NCBI RefSeq assembly: GCF_023343835.1
Contig: NC_064437.1
Location: forward strand, 17,975,501-18,039,500
Direction: 5' to 3'
DNA length: 64,000 nt
Source of the DNA: Lagopus muta
Lineage: Eukaryota; Chordata; Aves; Galliformes; Phasianidae
Shown here: positions 1 through 12,900 of the stretch, piece after piece
Numbering within the stretch: the first letter of the stretch is position 1
Layout: each line of letters opens with the position of its first letter
Translations under genes and position numbers: made by a program
Notes under the pieces: generated by a model
What the model saw: only the letters and a program-made list of their open reading frames with translations
The model's database searches: none
Told to the model about the DNA's origin: nothing

Positions 1-751
1 GAGATCCTCCTTTTCTACAAATAGATGTTTTTTTTAAGAAACAAAAATAGTGGAATTTAAGGACTGTAACTACTTCCAGACTATAAAAATACGGTATATC
101 CTAGAGAGTTTCAAGGCCCTGATATTTATCAGTAAATGTTATCAGCAATGTTTGAATAAATATGCTCTCTCCCTTTATCATTTAATAAAGTACCTGTGCA
201 AGTAATACCAGGAAAAAGTGGACTAGTAGTTAAACCTGAGAGTTTAACTCTGTTAAACAACAAAAAGCTCTCTGGACATCTTACAGCAGAAGCATAATTG
301 ACATTTTATTTGCACTTAATTTTGCATAACTTCTTTTGGAAATTTTGATATTATCTGTTAAGATAAATGTGTTTCCAACAAAGAAGAACTGTGCGTTTTC
401 ACCTTCAAAATGAGTTAACCTGTTTAAAAATATGACAGATGTAGATCAGTGATTCATTTACACCAGTCTTACAATCATATGTATTACAGAAGGCAAAATA
501 AAGACAATCAAACATCACCATGTTCAGAAGTTGTGCCATGACCTATTGACAGCCTGCTGTAGAAGAAAATACAGCACTACTAATTAAAAGAAGTAACAAT
601 TAATTGATAGACTGATATCAGCTGTTGAGAACTTTTAACCACAGAAAGTTATTATATAATATGAGTAGCAAAGGGCATGTGCTAGCAAAGCCAGCTTTTG
701 TAGTTATTCAGTCTAACACAGTTTAAAGGCATATTCTAGCCATGATTTCCT
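1..751 (-). other. DBT: DBT 3' untranslated region (probably continues outside the window)
   Basis: AT-rich and non-coding, directly downstream of the DBT stop. Candidate poly(A) hexamers on the minus strand lie at 751-756 (overlapping the stop codon) and 305-310. Mammalian DBT has a long 3'UTR, so the real end may lie beyond base 1. No repeat recognised. Confidence 0.6.
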
Positions 752-919
752 TTATTTAAGGTCTAGCAGCATCGAAGCAGGGTTCTCCAAATAAGATTTC
801 CAGAGGTTAGAAAAACGGGCCATTGTAGCTCCATCAATAATACGGTGATCAGCTGACCAGCTCACATTCATTATCTGTGCTTTAAATACTTCACCTTTCC
901 CATTAAATCGAGGAAGAAC
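752..919 (-). CDS. DBT: DBT coding exon 11 (active site, stop)
   Basis: Residues 434-488 plus TAA at 752-754. Carries [16 protein letters not shown] with the catalytic His458 and Asp462 of the HxxxDG motif. Ends SMLLDLK. Confidence 0.98.
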   Translation of the reverse strand, partial: VLPRFNGKGEVFKAQIMNVSWSADHRIIDGATMARFSNLWKSYLENPASMLLDLK

Positions 920-3900
920 CTAAAAACCAGTGAAAGGAGTAAGATAAAAATAGAAATATTACATATTTTCTTTAACAAAACCACATTTTTATTGTTAATC
1001 TAAATTCAAATATTTTGCTAAGTCAGACAGACAGCAGTAGTGTCATTCAGAAATGAAAGATCTTCCCATGCTGTTTCTGTGAACCAACATAATAAACAGC
1101 GATATCCACTTTCCACCATCCTGGATACAGAGAAGTAGTGAAAACTTTCACTGACCCAGAAGCTTTCTCCTGAATAATTACTTGCACTTTTACTGCTCAA
1201 AATGACAGTTTTGCTAAAGCATTCCTGAAATGAGGCTCATAGGAAGAACACGTGAAAAGTATTTTTAATTGATATTAATGTCATTTCCAGCATTGATCTC
1301 AAATGTCTGCATTAAATAGTTAAATACCAAAGTTCAGAAAATAAGAAACTGCCATGACCACAGAGTTCTGTATAGATTCAGCCATCTGGCTCATAAAGCT
1401 AAATACTATCAAAATACTTTAAGTCTCAAGTTTTCTCCTTAATCATAGTAAGACTGCTATTGCCACGTTGCAAAAACTTCAAAAAAATGTTTATGTTGTT
1501 TCCTAATAACTAGAAGATTAAATACAGACCTGAGTGAATGTTAGAGAATTCTAGAGAAAAAGCTGAAACTTTGGCATAAAAGACTTCAGTGTCTCTGCTT
1601 AGCCATCTAAAAATACCACAACGTTTTTTAAGGCACTTATTTAACAGAAAGAAGTCAAGTTTATATTAAAAACAAGGAAACACGTAAGAACATTTTCACT
1701 GAAAACAACCTTAGTTCCCTAGAGTTAAACATATTACTGAGATAGTCAGTGTACCTGTATCTTTCCAAGTGCTCCAATAGCGACTTCAGGAGGTAGAATC
1801 ACTGCTTTGGCGTAAGTACCACCAATCTAAAAAAGAAAATGCCGGGGACACTAGTTAACAAATAATTGTATCGCTTATTTGAAAAGCTTCTTGCAGGAAT
1901 TACTGCTCATTTTGTTCTCTGCATATCAAACTTTTATTAAGATGTTCACTTCAAATGCAGTTTTCAGATGCAAGTTCTCATTTTTCTTGTACTTACTGTG
2001 CCAATATTTGAAAGGGTGAATGTTCCCCCAGTGAGGTCATTTGTTCCCAGCTGGCCGGCAGAGCCCAAGGCTTGTAGGCGATTTAATTCAGAAGCAATCT
2101 CAAAGATACTACTGACTTGAACATTTTTCACATTTGGGACAATTAAACCTTGTTCTGTGTCCATAGCAACTCCAATGTTGTGTGAAGCCTACAATAAGTT
2201 TCATTAACCAGACATTAACAGAAGCAGTCAACACAACATGCATACTTGCTAGAAGGACAATGTAAGGATTCATCTGAGTGAGACTGATAAAACAGCACAA
2301 AAGGAAGTTTTACTAACTATATGTAAATATATACACACACACATATATACACATCACTTAAGAAAATAGACTTCTTTCTAGAAGTATTTGGCCAGCACCT
2401 TGTACAAAAATTAAATGAGTTTTATCAAAACTGAGCTTAAAATATGATTTAAGTACATAATAGCTGACAGTCCAAACAACAGAGTCACTGTGCCATTACT
2501 AAAAATTACTGTCTTTGGATTTTAGATATTACCACTACAATTGCTTGGTCTATCTTCAGGGGGAAAACAGGAAATCACTGTAGTAATACACATTTTTGAG
2601 AGCAAGCTGAAGTGAAAAAATGACTTTAATTAAATAACACACTGAAATAAAATCTATATTGAATGAAATTTAATCTGAGACAGTATCTGGATACTTGAGT
2701 TCTTTTCCAGCACACCACCACAGTTTTTATATTCATTGCCTCAGACATTCTGAAAAGCCCTCATCAAATGTTAGTTTGGGTTTTCAGCTCACAACTTTTA
2801 TCAAAAAGTTTACAAACCTTGTAAGTGACATTCTGACAGTTTTCATCCAAAGAAGCATTAAGAATGGGATACTGCAATAATCCTAGAGAAGCTGCCTGTT
2901 AAACATAAACAAAAAGATATATTCTTATACTTAACAACTCAGAGAAGTGCATGGATAAGGAACACTGGGAGACAAATGAGGCTAATAATCTAGATTTCCT
3001 TGATGCAATCAAATGTGGCTTCAACTCTCCTACATGCTCCTATGCATGTTGATATTCTGTTATGATCACAGTAACAGAAGGAAAAACTTATAAAAAACAA
3101 ACACACGTCAGACAGACATACAAAAAGTAATGATCAATTTCTCAAGTTACTTCCTGTTCCACAATTAGAATTCAATAACCCAAGAAAAAAGTTAGGATAT
3201 TCCACAGCAATTTCATTCTAAACTCTCCAATCAGCTGGTTATTGCAGGGAACAGTAATTCCCCCTAAAAAGAGTGAGCAAAATAAGTACTTGACACTCCA
3301 GTTGAAATAGCATTATCAGAAATTTTAGATTAAGCTATGCATTCAGCCTCCAGTGATGACAGCAACTGGAAATGAAACCATGACAACTACATGAGTACAT
3401 GTTTGAACCAGAGAAGGCATATGTTCAATTCACCTGAACAACATAAACATATTCATTCATCTGAGGGATTCACTACCAGCAACAACACTTACATGGCATT
3501 TTAAGTGAGACTGATTTTAATGAAGGTCATCAAAACTACCAATTGTTTCTAAAATATGTTTTGTTTAAATTACACACTCAGTGATGTTTACTCACTTACT
3601 GCATCATGCTGTATCTGCTCTTTTTTCTCCATTCCCATGTTATCTAACCTAACTACAGTCCCAACAGTAAATTGATAAACGATGCATTATACAAGAAAAG
3701 CTGATGTTTTTCTTGTGATCTGTGTGCTCCAAACTTAAAACAATGATCTATCATAAGATTTTGGTAAAATCTGCATTAGTACTCCATATGGTGTTCTGCT
3801 GCATTTCTTACCTTAATGAAGAAAGGCATAAAGGAAAGCTTAATTCCACGACTTCGTGCTAAAGGTTTGAGCTCTTCTCGCAACTGAACAAGGTGAGTCA

Positions 3901-6900
3901 AGTCAATCTCATCACAATAACCAAAGTGAGGGATCTTTAAGGCAGCACTCATAGTCTTTACCATTGCCTTGTGAAAACCTGGAAAATATTCACTGACTTC
4001 TTACGTGAACAAAATTAACTTCTTGGAACTGAGAGTGAAATTCCAATTATTTGAAAATTAAAATCTATTATTTTCCTCTTTCAATGAGATTTTTTCTTAT
4101 CTCTGTGTCTTTTATTGTTTCTCTGAAAGAAATAACTTTACAACTAATTACATGATGACTCAAACTGTAACAAATTCACAAGTGTTTCTGAATTCCAACC
4201 TGTTTCAGAATAAATCCGAGGAAACATGGGTTAAAAATGAGCAAGCGCAACTTGCATCCAAACTTCATCCACCCAAAATAGGAACAATTATATCAGAAAA
4301 TAATAACTTTATGCAACATCTTCTTGCAGAGAGCATGTTTTCCTATTTCTCGCTTAAAATAATAAATTGAAACACTCCCATCAAATGGAGACAAACGTTC
4401 ATTGAGTTACATTCACCAGCAGTGCACTGCAAACAATTTCTCAAGATTTTTGTACTTGATGATTTACCTGTTATAGGTTCGGTTTTATCTTTTCCTGAAA
4501 ACACAATGGGTCTGGAAACAGGTGTTGGAATTTTGCGCGCTCTGTCCTTTGGAGCAGTTGGCGCTGTCTCTGATTTTGACAACGCCTTTGGTGATGGAGG
4601 TAGGATAGCTCCCGTTTGTTTGGCCAAAAAATTGAGAATGTCTTCCTTCAGGATTCTGTTATCTTTCCCTGTTCCAATAACTTCACTCAATTTGATCTGA
4701 AAAGTATGTAACAAATTATGACACTGTCTTTACAGCAATATACATATTTACAGCAATATAAGTATTCCTATACTATCAAATATGGTTAACGGTTATTGAT
4801 CCAACATATCTGCCATTTTATTTCCCTTTCTGGAACCAGAACTCCTGGCTCCTAATCCCTGTTAATATGGTTAGCATGGAATCACAGAATCTTTTGAGTT
4901 GGAAAGGATCCATAAAGGCCACCTAGCCCAACTCCCCCACAATAAAAAAAAAAAGAAAAGGGACATCTACGGCTAGATAATTTGCTCAGAGCCTGGTCCA
5001 GCCTGACTCTGAATGCCTCCAAAGACAGGGCGTCCATCACCTGTCTGGGCAACCTGTTCCAGGTTCCAGTGCCTCACCACTCTTATTTGTAAAAAAATCT
5101 GTCCTTAAATCTAATCTAAATCCCCTCTCTTCTATTTTGAAAGCATTTCCTTCCCCTTGTCCTATCACAAAAGGCTCTACGAAAGAATGTTAGCATAACG
5201 CAACAACATTTTATGAGACAAATATCCAGTATCTATTACAGCAAATGGGTCTTGTATTAGTCCTTGCTCACCCTCTCCTCACTGACTTTGAAGGCTGCAG
5301 GTAGCTAGACAACTTTTCCCTCCCTATTGGCATCTTGAAGGTCCTGGGCACTCAACCACCCAAAATGAACCCAACAAAGCCACCACAGAACAGGGAAGCT
5401 TAACAGGACACAGAGCACAGCCTGTAAAATCAAGCAGCTGCAAGTCTTAAGGGGGGATTTGGAATGGATCCACTGCTGGACAGCAAAATGTGTGACCCTG
5501 GGGCTCAGGGACAGCTCCACTGCAGTATGCTTCCTCCAAGGATGGAGGGAGTGACTCATATTCCTTTACATCTTCTACAAATCCAGATTGTGACTGTTAT
5601 ATTGCATACTAACTATTATTATTTTGGCCTGATATGGTCCAGGTGATTAGAACAAATACTGAGTAACTGTACACTACACTATTAATAAATCAATAAATAA
5701 ATAAAATCTGTGCTACGCTAATTACAAAAATTTGGTGAACTAGCAATGCTTTAATTGTAATTACAGCTTAGTAGCATCTTCATTCTACCCAGGATCTCTA
5801 AAGAACCCATCTGCCTTTGTAGCATCAGGTGTCACCTTCTGTGATTTACTAGGTATGCAACATTGTTTGAATCACCTAAAAGGCTCATAAGACATCTTAA
5901 TTGCATACTTAAAGGAAGAACAGTGAATACTACTTACCTCGTTATCACAGGATCAATAATGAAGTATTAATTTGAAGAGAGTTATTTGACATTTAAATTT
6001 CTCTATTTGCTGTTTTATTTTTCGCAAAAAAATGCACCATAAGCTTTCAAAAAACAGAGGATTAACACAGAAAAAGAATTAGAAAAGTCCTTAAAGGACC
6101 ATATATTCCATCACTTGCTCTTACATAAGTCTGGAGAACAGAGCATGGTAGCTAAATCTGAGATTAAATTTTTCCCTACTTCCTGCTCTGCCCTACGGAT
6201 CCATTCCAATACTTCCACTGTTTTTTAGAAACCACCATCTGAAAGTAACATAGCTGCATTTTAAGCCCACTAATTCTTTTCTAACTTGCCATAATCATCA
6301 GAAAGCATAATTATCTCCATCTCTACAATGGTGTTTACACATTTGAAATATATTCAAAAACAAGACATCCCTCACTGTACTATCCTCTAATCCATATCCT
6401 CTCAGTCAGTCAAACTGGTACATAAAAGAGGGATAAAATGTGACAAGAAGTAATTCAGCAAACTTACATTGTTTTCCATAGCAAGACGACGAACTGCAGG
6501 CGTTGCTAATGTTTTGTGACCTTTTATCTCCTGGTGTGTGTGTTCCTCATGAGACATAGCTGGTGTTTCAACAACATCCTCTTCTGGAGCAACACCTGAA
6601 AGCAAGAAGAAAAGTTTAATTTAATTAGGTTACAGATACTTGTTGAATTTCAGAATTTGCTTTAAAGTTTCTATCTCAGGTACATGTTAAATAGGCACTT
6701 GAAAAAAAAAGGCAGAACAAAGTCTCAAATTTCTTACAAAAACTAACAAAGGAAGTATTAGCTAGAAACACCTATCTTGGTGTTTCTAGACAAATGCAGT
6801 TAAATATAGGCCTCTCAGAAGAAAGGCTGCACACGAGTAAGCAACAAGTCTTTCTGGAAAAGGTATCTAACGCTACCCAGGGCTCTGTTTAGAGCAGTGC

Positions 6901-9900
6901 TGCCAGCAGGCTGAGAAAGGTGATCTTTTCCCTCTACCCAGCTCTAGTGGAGTCACATCTCAAGTACTGTATCCAGCCCAGGCCCAGAACAAGAGAGAGA
7001 TGGAGGTAATGGAGGGAGTTCAGATAAGGGCCAACAAAGATGATCAAGGGATTGGGGCATTCCTCCTATGAAAAAAGGGTGACAGAGCTGGGACTGTTTA
7101 GCCTAGAAAAAGATGGTTCCTCTGATTAGATAGGTGGATCTCATCAAAGCCTATAAATATTTGAAGAGAGAGTGTAAAGAAGACAGAGTTAAGCTCTTTC
7201 AGCAACATCCAGTGTAAGGATGAAATACCTCCTGGGCACAAACTGGAACACAGGAAGCTTTGTCAGTGCACAGGAAAAACGTTTTCATTGTGAGGGTAAC
7301 TGAGCACTGGGGCATGCTACCTAAAGAGTCTGTGGAGTCCCACCCCTTTGGGATGTCCAAAGTCATGCGAACATGGTTCTGGGCAATGTGCTCTAGCTGA
7401 CAAACACAAAATATGCAAGAGAAAAACTGCTTACGATACCTTTCGAAGCATCAATTTCAATGTCCACAAGTGGTTTTCCAACATAAGCTATTTCATCTAA
7501 ATTGTAATGGAGTTTTCTAATGATGCCATCATAACGACTAGTAATAGTAACAGAAGCTTTATCACTTTGCACTTCACAGATGCTATCAAACTGAGAAACA
7601 CTATCACCTTCTTTTATATACCTAAGAGAAAAGACACATGCTAGTATAAAACAATATAACAATAAAAACCTATGGTGTGTATTTTTTAGATTAAGTTCAG
7701 TTAGATGTATCCTCATAATACAAAATGCATTCTGGATAAAGTGACAGATAATACAGCTGATACATTTGCTATATACTTTCCACCAGATTGCTCCAAAACC
7801 ACTTGTGTGAAATGACACATTTCAGAATACAATCACATACACAATTTTTACTATTATTTCTGCTAAGAAAATTTTTTTGTGACAGATTATAAACCACCTC
7901 AAAAAAGAAAAAAGAAAAAAGAAAGAAAAAAAGACTAACTTGATTTGAAGCTGAAGAAGGTCTCTGTTTCAAGTTGTCAAGACCAGTATATAATCAGTTG
8001 CAGAAAAAAATCTGGAAGTGGGAAACTATCTCCCATACAAAGAAATATTTCTCCTATTTTACCTTCCTTACTCACAGTGTGGTGGCACTCTGGCACAGGC
8101 TGCCCAGAGAAGCTGTAGATGCCCCAACTCTGGAGGCATTCAAGGCCAAGTTAGGTAGGGCCCTGTGTAGCCTGATCTGGTGGGTGGCAGCCCTGCCTGC
8201 CCATAGCAGGGGGTGAGAGCTAGTCTTTAAGGTAACTTCCAAACCAAGCCTCCTAATGATCCTATTTGTACAAAGAGCAAGGCATTCCAACACTGTCTTT
8301 CTCTACTTGACACTTTGATTTTGCTTAAACTATTACTTGCAGCCTTTCTAGGAACAATTTACATTTTTCTATGAAAGTAAATGGAGAAGGGGTACAGGAC
8401 AAAACCATGTGGATTCTCTGGAATTGTCACTTCTTCTAATGTTCTAAAGCTCAGCCTAGATCTCCTCTAAAAACAGTAATCACTGAAAGAAAGCCTACAT
8501 ACAAGTGCAGTTAGGGCATGCCATTTACCTTTTCTATTCCCAAATGTAACAGATTACAAATAAACAAAATGTAAAGGTCACTACATACAAAGGTTCAAAA
8601 TGTGGAAATCAAAACTTGAAAGACTTCAATAGTCTTTCAATAGAAAACATACTCTCTGAAATAATTATTGATACTTGATAATTACAGATAGTATTTAAAC
8701 TACTTGCTGATTTCTTAATGTATTTCTAAGGAAGCTGAGCTTACCATTCTTTCACAGTCACCTCTGTAATACCCTCTCCAATATCAGAAAGCTTAAACTG
8801 GACAATTTGGCCACTTGAAACTTAAAGAACAAAAAAACAAGGAAAGTCAGCTTGCTTAATATTAAGTGTAAGACATCAGACAGAATAAACCGTACACAAT
8901 AAAAATAGTTAAATACCATTTATATTCAAGCCACTGACATAACATTCATAAAAGAGCAAATCGAAATATTTTATTATGAAAAAGATTACCAGCAGATGTT
9001 CTGAATAATCGCTGCTGCTGACTAAAGTTGAAGGCAGATTTGTCAAACACGCACGCATATTTTGATTTTATAAAGCGGATGCTGCTGCACGATCTAACGT
9101 GGTGAACACAAACCTGGGGGAAAAAAGTCTCAGGTGTTAAAACGTTAGGCTGAGAAGACAGAGTTCACTTAGCATTAATGATGCAACAGTAGTTATCAGA
9201 ACATGTAATTTCTATGGAGAACTTCTTAGGAAAATACAATCAAAATGCATATTACTGAATATATAATAACCATTAAATTGGCATGAACTTTGCCATGTCT
9301 TTAACTTCTTTTACTAACACAACACATAGGAGATTAAAGCCACAACAGCATAAGAAATTAACAAAAATCATTACAACATTTGATAAGAGATTCATAATTG
9401 CTATAGTTTCTGTAAACAAGTAGTTCAGCCAAGACACACACACAAAAAGCATAGATAATATCAACTACATTAGGCATCTGAAATACTCTCATGCAGTGTG
9501 AATGCTGTAGAGTCCTGTAGACTGCAAGAAAAAAAAAATCAGCATGTTTTTCTTTGCCAGTTCTTATTCCAATCAAAAGCTGATCAGAATTAAATATGGG
9601 AAAGGAAATTCACAACAGAGGGCACAGTTATCCTTTTAATTCTGTTAATGTAAAGGAGATAAGCATCTTTAAGTAACTTCAATTGTAATTATATTCATCC
9701 AGAAATCAACTTCAAAGGTCATCAGAATTTTCTGAAAGATTCTTGGTACAAAGCTGTATGCTTTAAAACATGTAATTGGTCGTGATCTTGGTCAAAACAA
9801 AGGCAGTAGCACTTGCATTGACATAAACAAGCATTTTATCATTAATCTCATCAGAAGTTAGTTCATGCCCTTTCTTATTTAGTAATATTTCTTAAATCTC

Positions 9901-12900
9901 ACTTAATTCTGGTGTTATGGTGCCTTGTGTGATGTCAAGTTAATAAAAATAACAAATGATCTGTAGATACTATCTCTAATTAATTTAGAGATTAAAAAAA
10001 AAAATAAAAAACAGGTGCTACAGTGTACCTCCAGTAGCTCAAAACTGTAAAATTTAGAAATTATCTTCTCAGATGAGCCAGAAAACAGGACACCTGTATG
10101 GGAAAGTTCATTTTAACTTACTTTTTAAATATCCCTTCAAAGAATTTCAGAGCATGAAACTTGCTGATTCCCCTCCCACTCAACCCTCATTGTTGAACTA
10201 TTTGATTTTATATTATACTTTTAATGTGCAGATTATCCTGAAAGCTGTACAATTCTGAATTGACTATGTACATGTTTTCTATATTATTCCATCTAGCACT
10301 GATAGTTATACTTACTATCACCTTTCCTTTAGGAACAAATATTTACACAAAACAATCTCTCATAAAGGACACAGCAAAGTCAGTAATACTGAGTTACTTT
10401 GCATCTGCCTGCTACTAAGATTGCATCCTCTGATCTAGAGCAAATATTCTTCTCATTTCTATAATGAACAAACAGTAAATCTTTCGGGGCATAATTGGTG
10501 CTGCCCACTTAGTTCACTCAGAGTTGTGTCCTTGGGAAGAAGTTTATTGTGCTTTTCTTAATCGCTTACCCTAAAAACTGACTGCAGGACTCAGCACAGA
10601 ATGTTGTTACACAGTATACTGGTGATGGATTACTTGATGGAGTGTCCACCCTTGACTGTAGTAGTTCAGTAATATTGTGATCTGTGTCTCTGCCTATTCT
10701 GAATGCTGAAATACAATGCCAAAATCATGGTAAAACACTCCGCTGTCTTCCAGCTTAGAGGTGTAAGTGTGTCAAAGCTTTCTTGTCAGTGTTACATTTT
10801 ATAAGGGTGTACAGCTTAACAGAATTGATAGAATTGTCAGTTTTGTTACAGATCTTTTTTGACTAAGCAGCTCACATGAGAGATTTGTTATAAAAAATGA
10901 CTGAAAGTTGCATGAGACGCATGGAAGCTGTCAGATAATCACTGGCCTGAAGCCAGAGGGATGAGGTTCAACAAGACCAAGTGTTGGGTCCTGCACTTTG
11001 GCCATAGCAATGCCAGGCAACATTACAAGCTTGGGGCAGAGTGGCTGGAAGAGCAAAGAGGAAATGGATCCGGGGATACTGGTTGATGCTCAGCTGAACA
11101 TGAGCCAGCAGTGTGCCCAGGTGGCCAAGAAGGCCAACAGCATCCTGGCTTGTATCAGAAATAGTAGTGCTAGCAGGAGCAGGGAGGTAATCGTACCTCT
11201 GTACTCAGCACTGGTGAGGCTGTACCTCAAGTACTGCATTCAATTTTTGGGCTCCTTACTACAACAAAGACATTGAGGCCCTGGAGAGCGTCCACAGAGG
11301 GGCAACGAAGCTGGTGAGGGGTCTGGAGCACAAGCCTTATGAGAAGCAACTGAGGGAGCAGGGATTGGTCAGTCTGGATAGGAGGAAGCTCAGGGGAGAA
11401 GCTATCACTCCCTGTAACTACCTGAAGGGAGGTTGCAGTGAGCTGGGGGTTGGCCTCTTCTTCCACATAACTAGCAATAGGATTAGAAGGAATGGCTTCA
11501 AGTTGTGCCAGGGGAGATTCAGGTTGGATGTCACTCTGAAAGCTGGAATGGGCTGCCCAGAGAGGGGGTGGAGTCATTGACCCTGGTGGTGTTCAAGGCA
11601 CATTTAGACATATCATTGAGAGACATGGTTTATTGAGAACTATTGGTGATAGGTGGATGTTTGGACTGGATGATCTTGTAGATCTTTTCCAAGCCTTGGT
11701 GATTCTATGATTCTATGACACGCAGACATACTTCAGCCATCAGTGTACATTGTGCTCAGAAGCAATGATTCCACATCAAAGATAATCTTCTACAGAACTA
11801 TTTTGACTTGCTCTCCATATCGAGTTGTTTACTTACACTGGATTTGTTCTGCCTAATACTCTCCACTTCCAACTATATAGTTACCTATATGCTGAATCAA
11901 TGTCCTCCTCTCTTCCATAACACCACCATGCTATACTCTCCAGATCACTGTTCTCTCCTCACCACGTAACACAAGAACCTCAGGCTCCTTTCTTCCCCTC
12001 ATCACAATGTAACGCCTCCACAGCCCATCCTCCCACCCATCACCACTCAAAGGGTTTGCAAGAATACTGAGGAAAAATGTAATATTTCAGAATTGCAATA
12101 ACCATCCATCCTGATTTCTTGGATGTTAACACTGCTTCACAGTAGGTGGTCACAAGAACCGGTGCTCAGCAAGAATCACAATGTGCTGCTGGAAATGCCT
12201 ACCATAAACGGCCAACTCCAAAGTACACTGTTCAGCATCCACACTGATAAGATGAACACTCTCATCTCATCACAATGACCCTCTGAATGCAAAAGCAGGT
12301 GGTTTGGCTAAGAAGAAAACTAAAAAGAAGCTCCCATTTCCAAATTCTAAAGCAAGTTACTCACAGCCAAAAATCCAGTAATTACAAGAATAACGTCTTC
12401 ACGATGGCACGTGCTCTAGAGATTATAAGCATCCAAAAGAACAACCAGTGGACTCACATGCTGAAGCACGGTGAGGCACCTGCACAGTTTAATTTACAAG
12501 AACGTGGGTTGCTGGATTCTGGGGAAACGCCTGCTTCCCCTTCTATACAAGGATCCCTCGCTACACCAAGGGACTGATGCACGGCCGCAAGGCAGCAAAA
12601 CGTTTGGGCAGTGCTATAGTCGGACGACCGAGAGGTAACGCAAGAAGAGGATGGCAGCGGCCCGTCACGGGAGGCACGGGCTCTTCTCGCAGGAAACGCG
12701 GCCAGCGGGAACACATCGAGGTGCGGGAACGCGGGCAGTCCCTGGGGAAGCGGGCATGAGCGACGCCCGACACCGCGGGGATCAGGCCGAGCTTCGCGAG
12801 CTGACGGGCAGCGGGGGCACGGGCAGCGCCGGGGGCACGGCTGAGGGGAGCCGCCGGTCCCCGCGCTGTCCGCGTTCGTACAGGGGGGGCTGCCGCTCGC

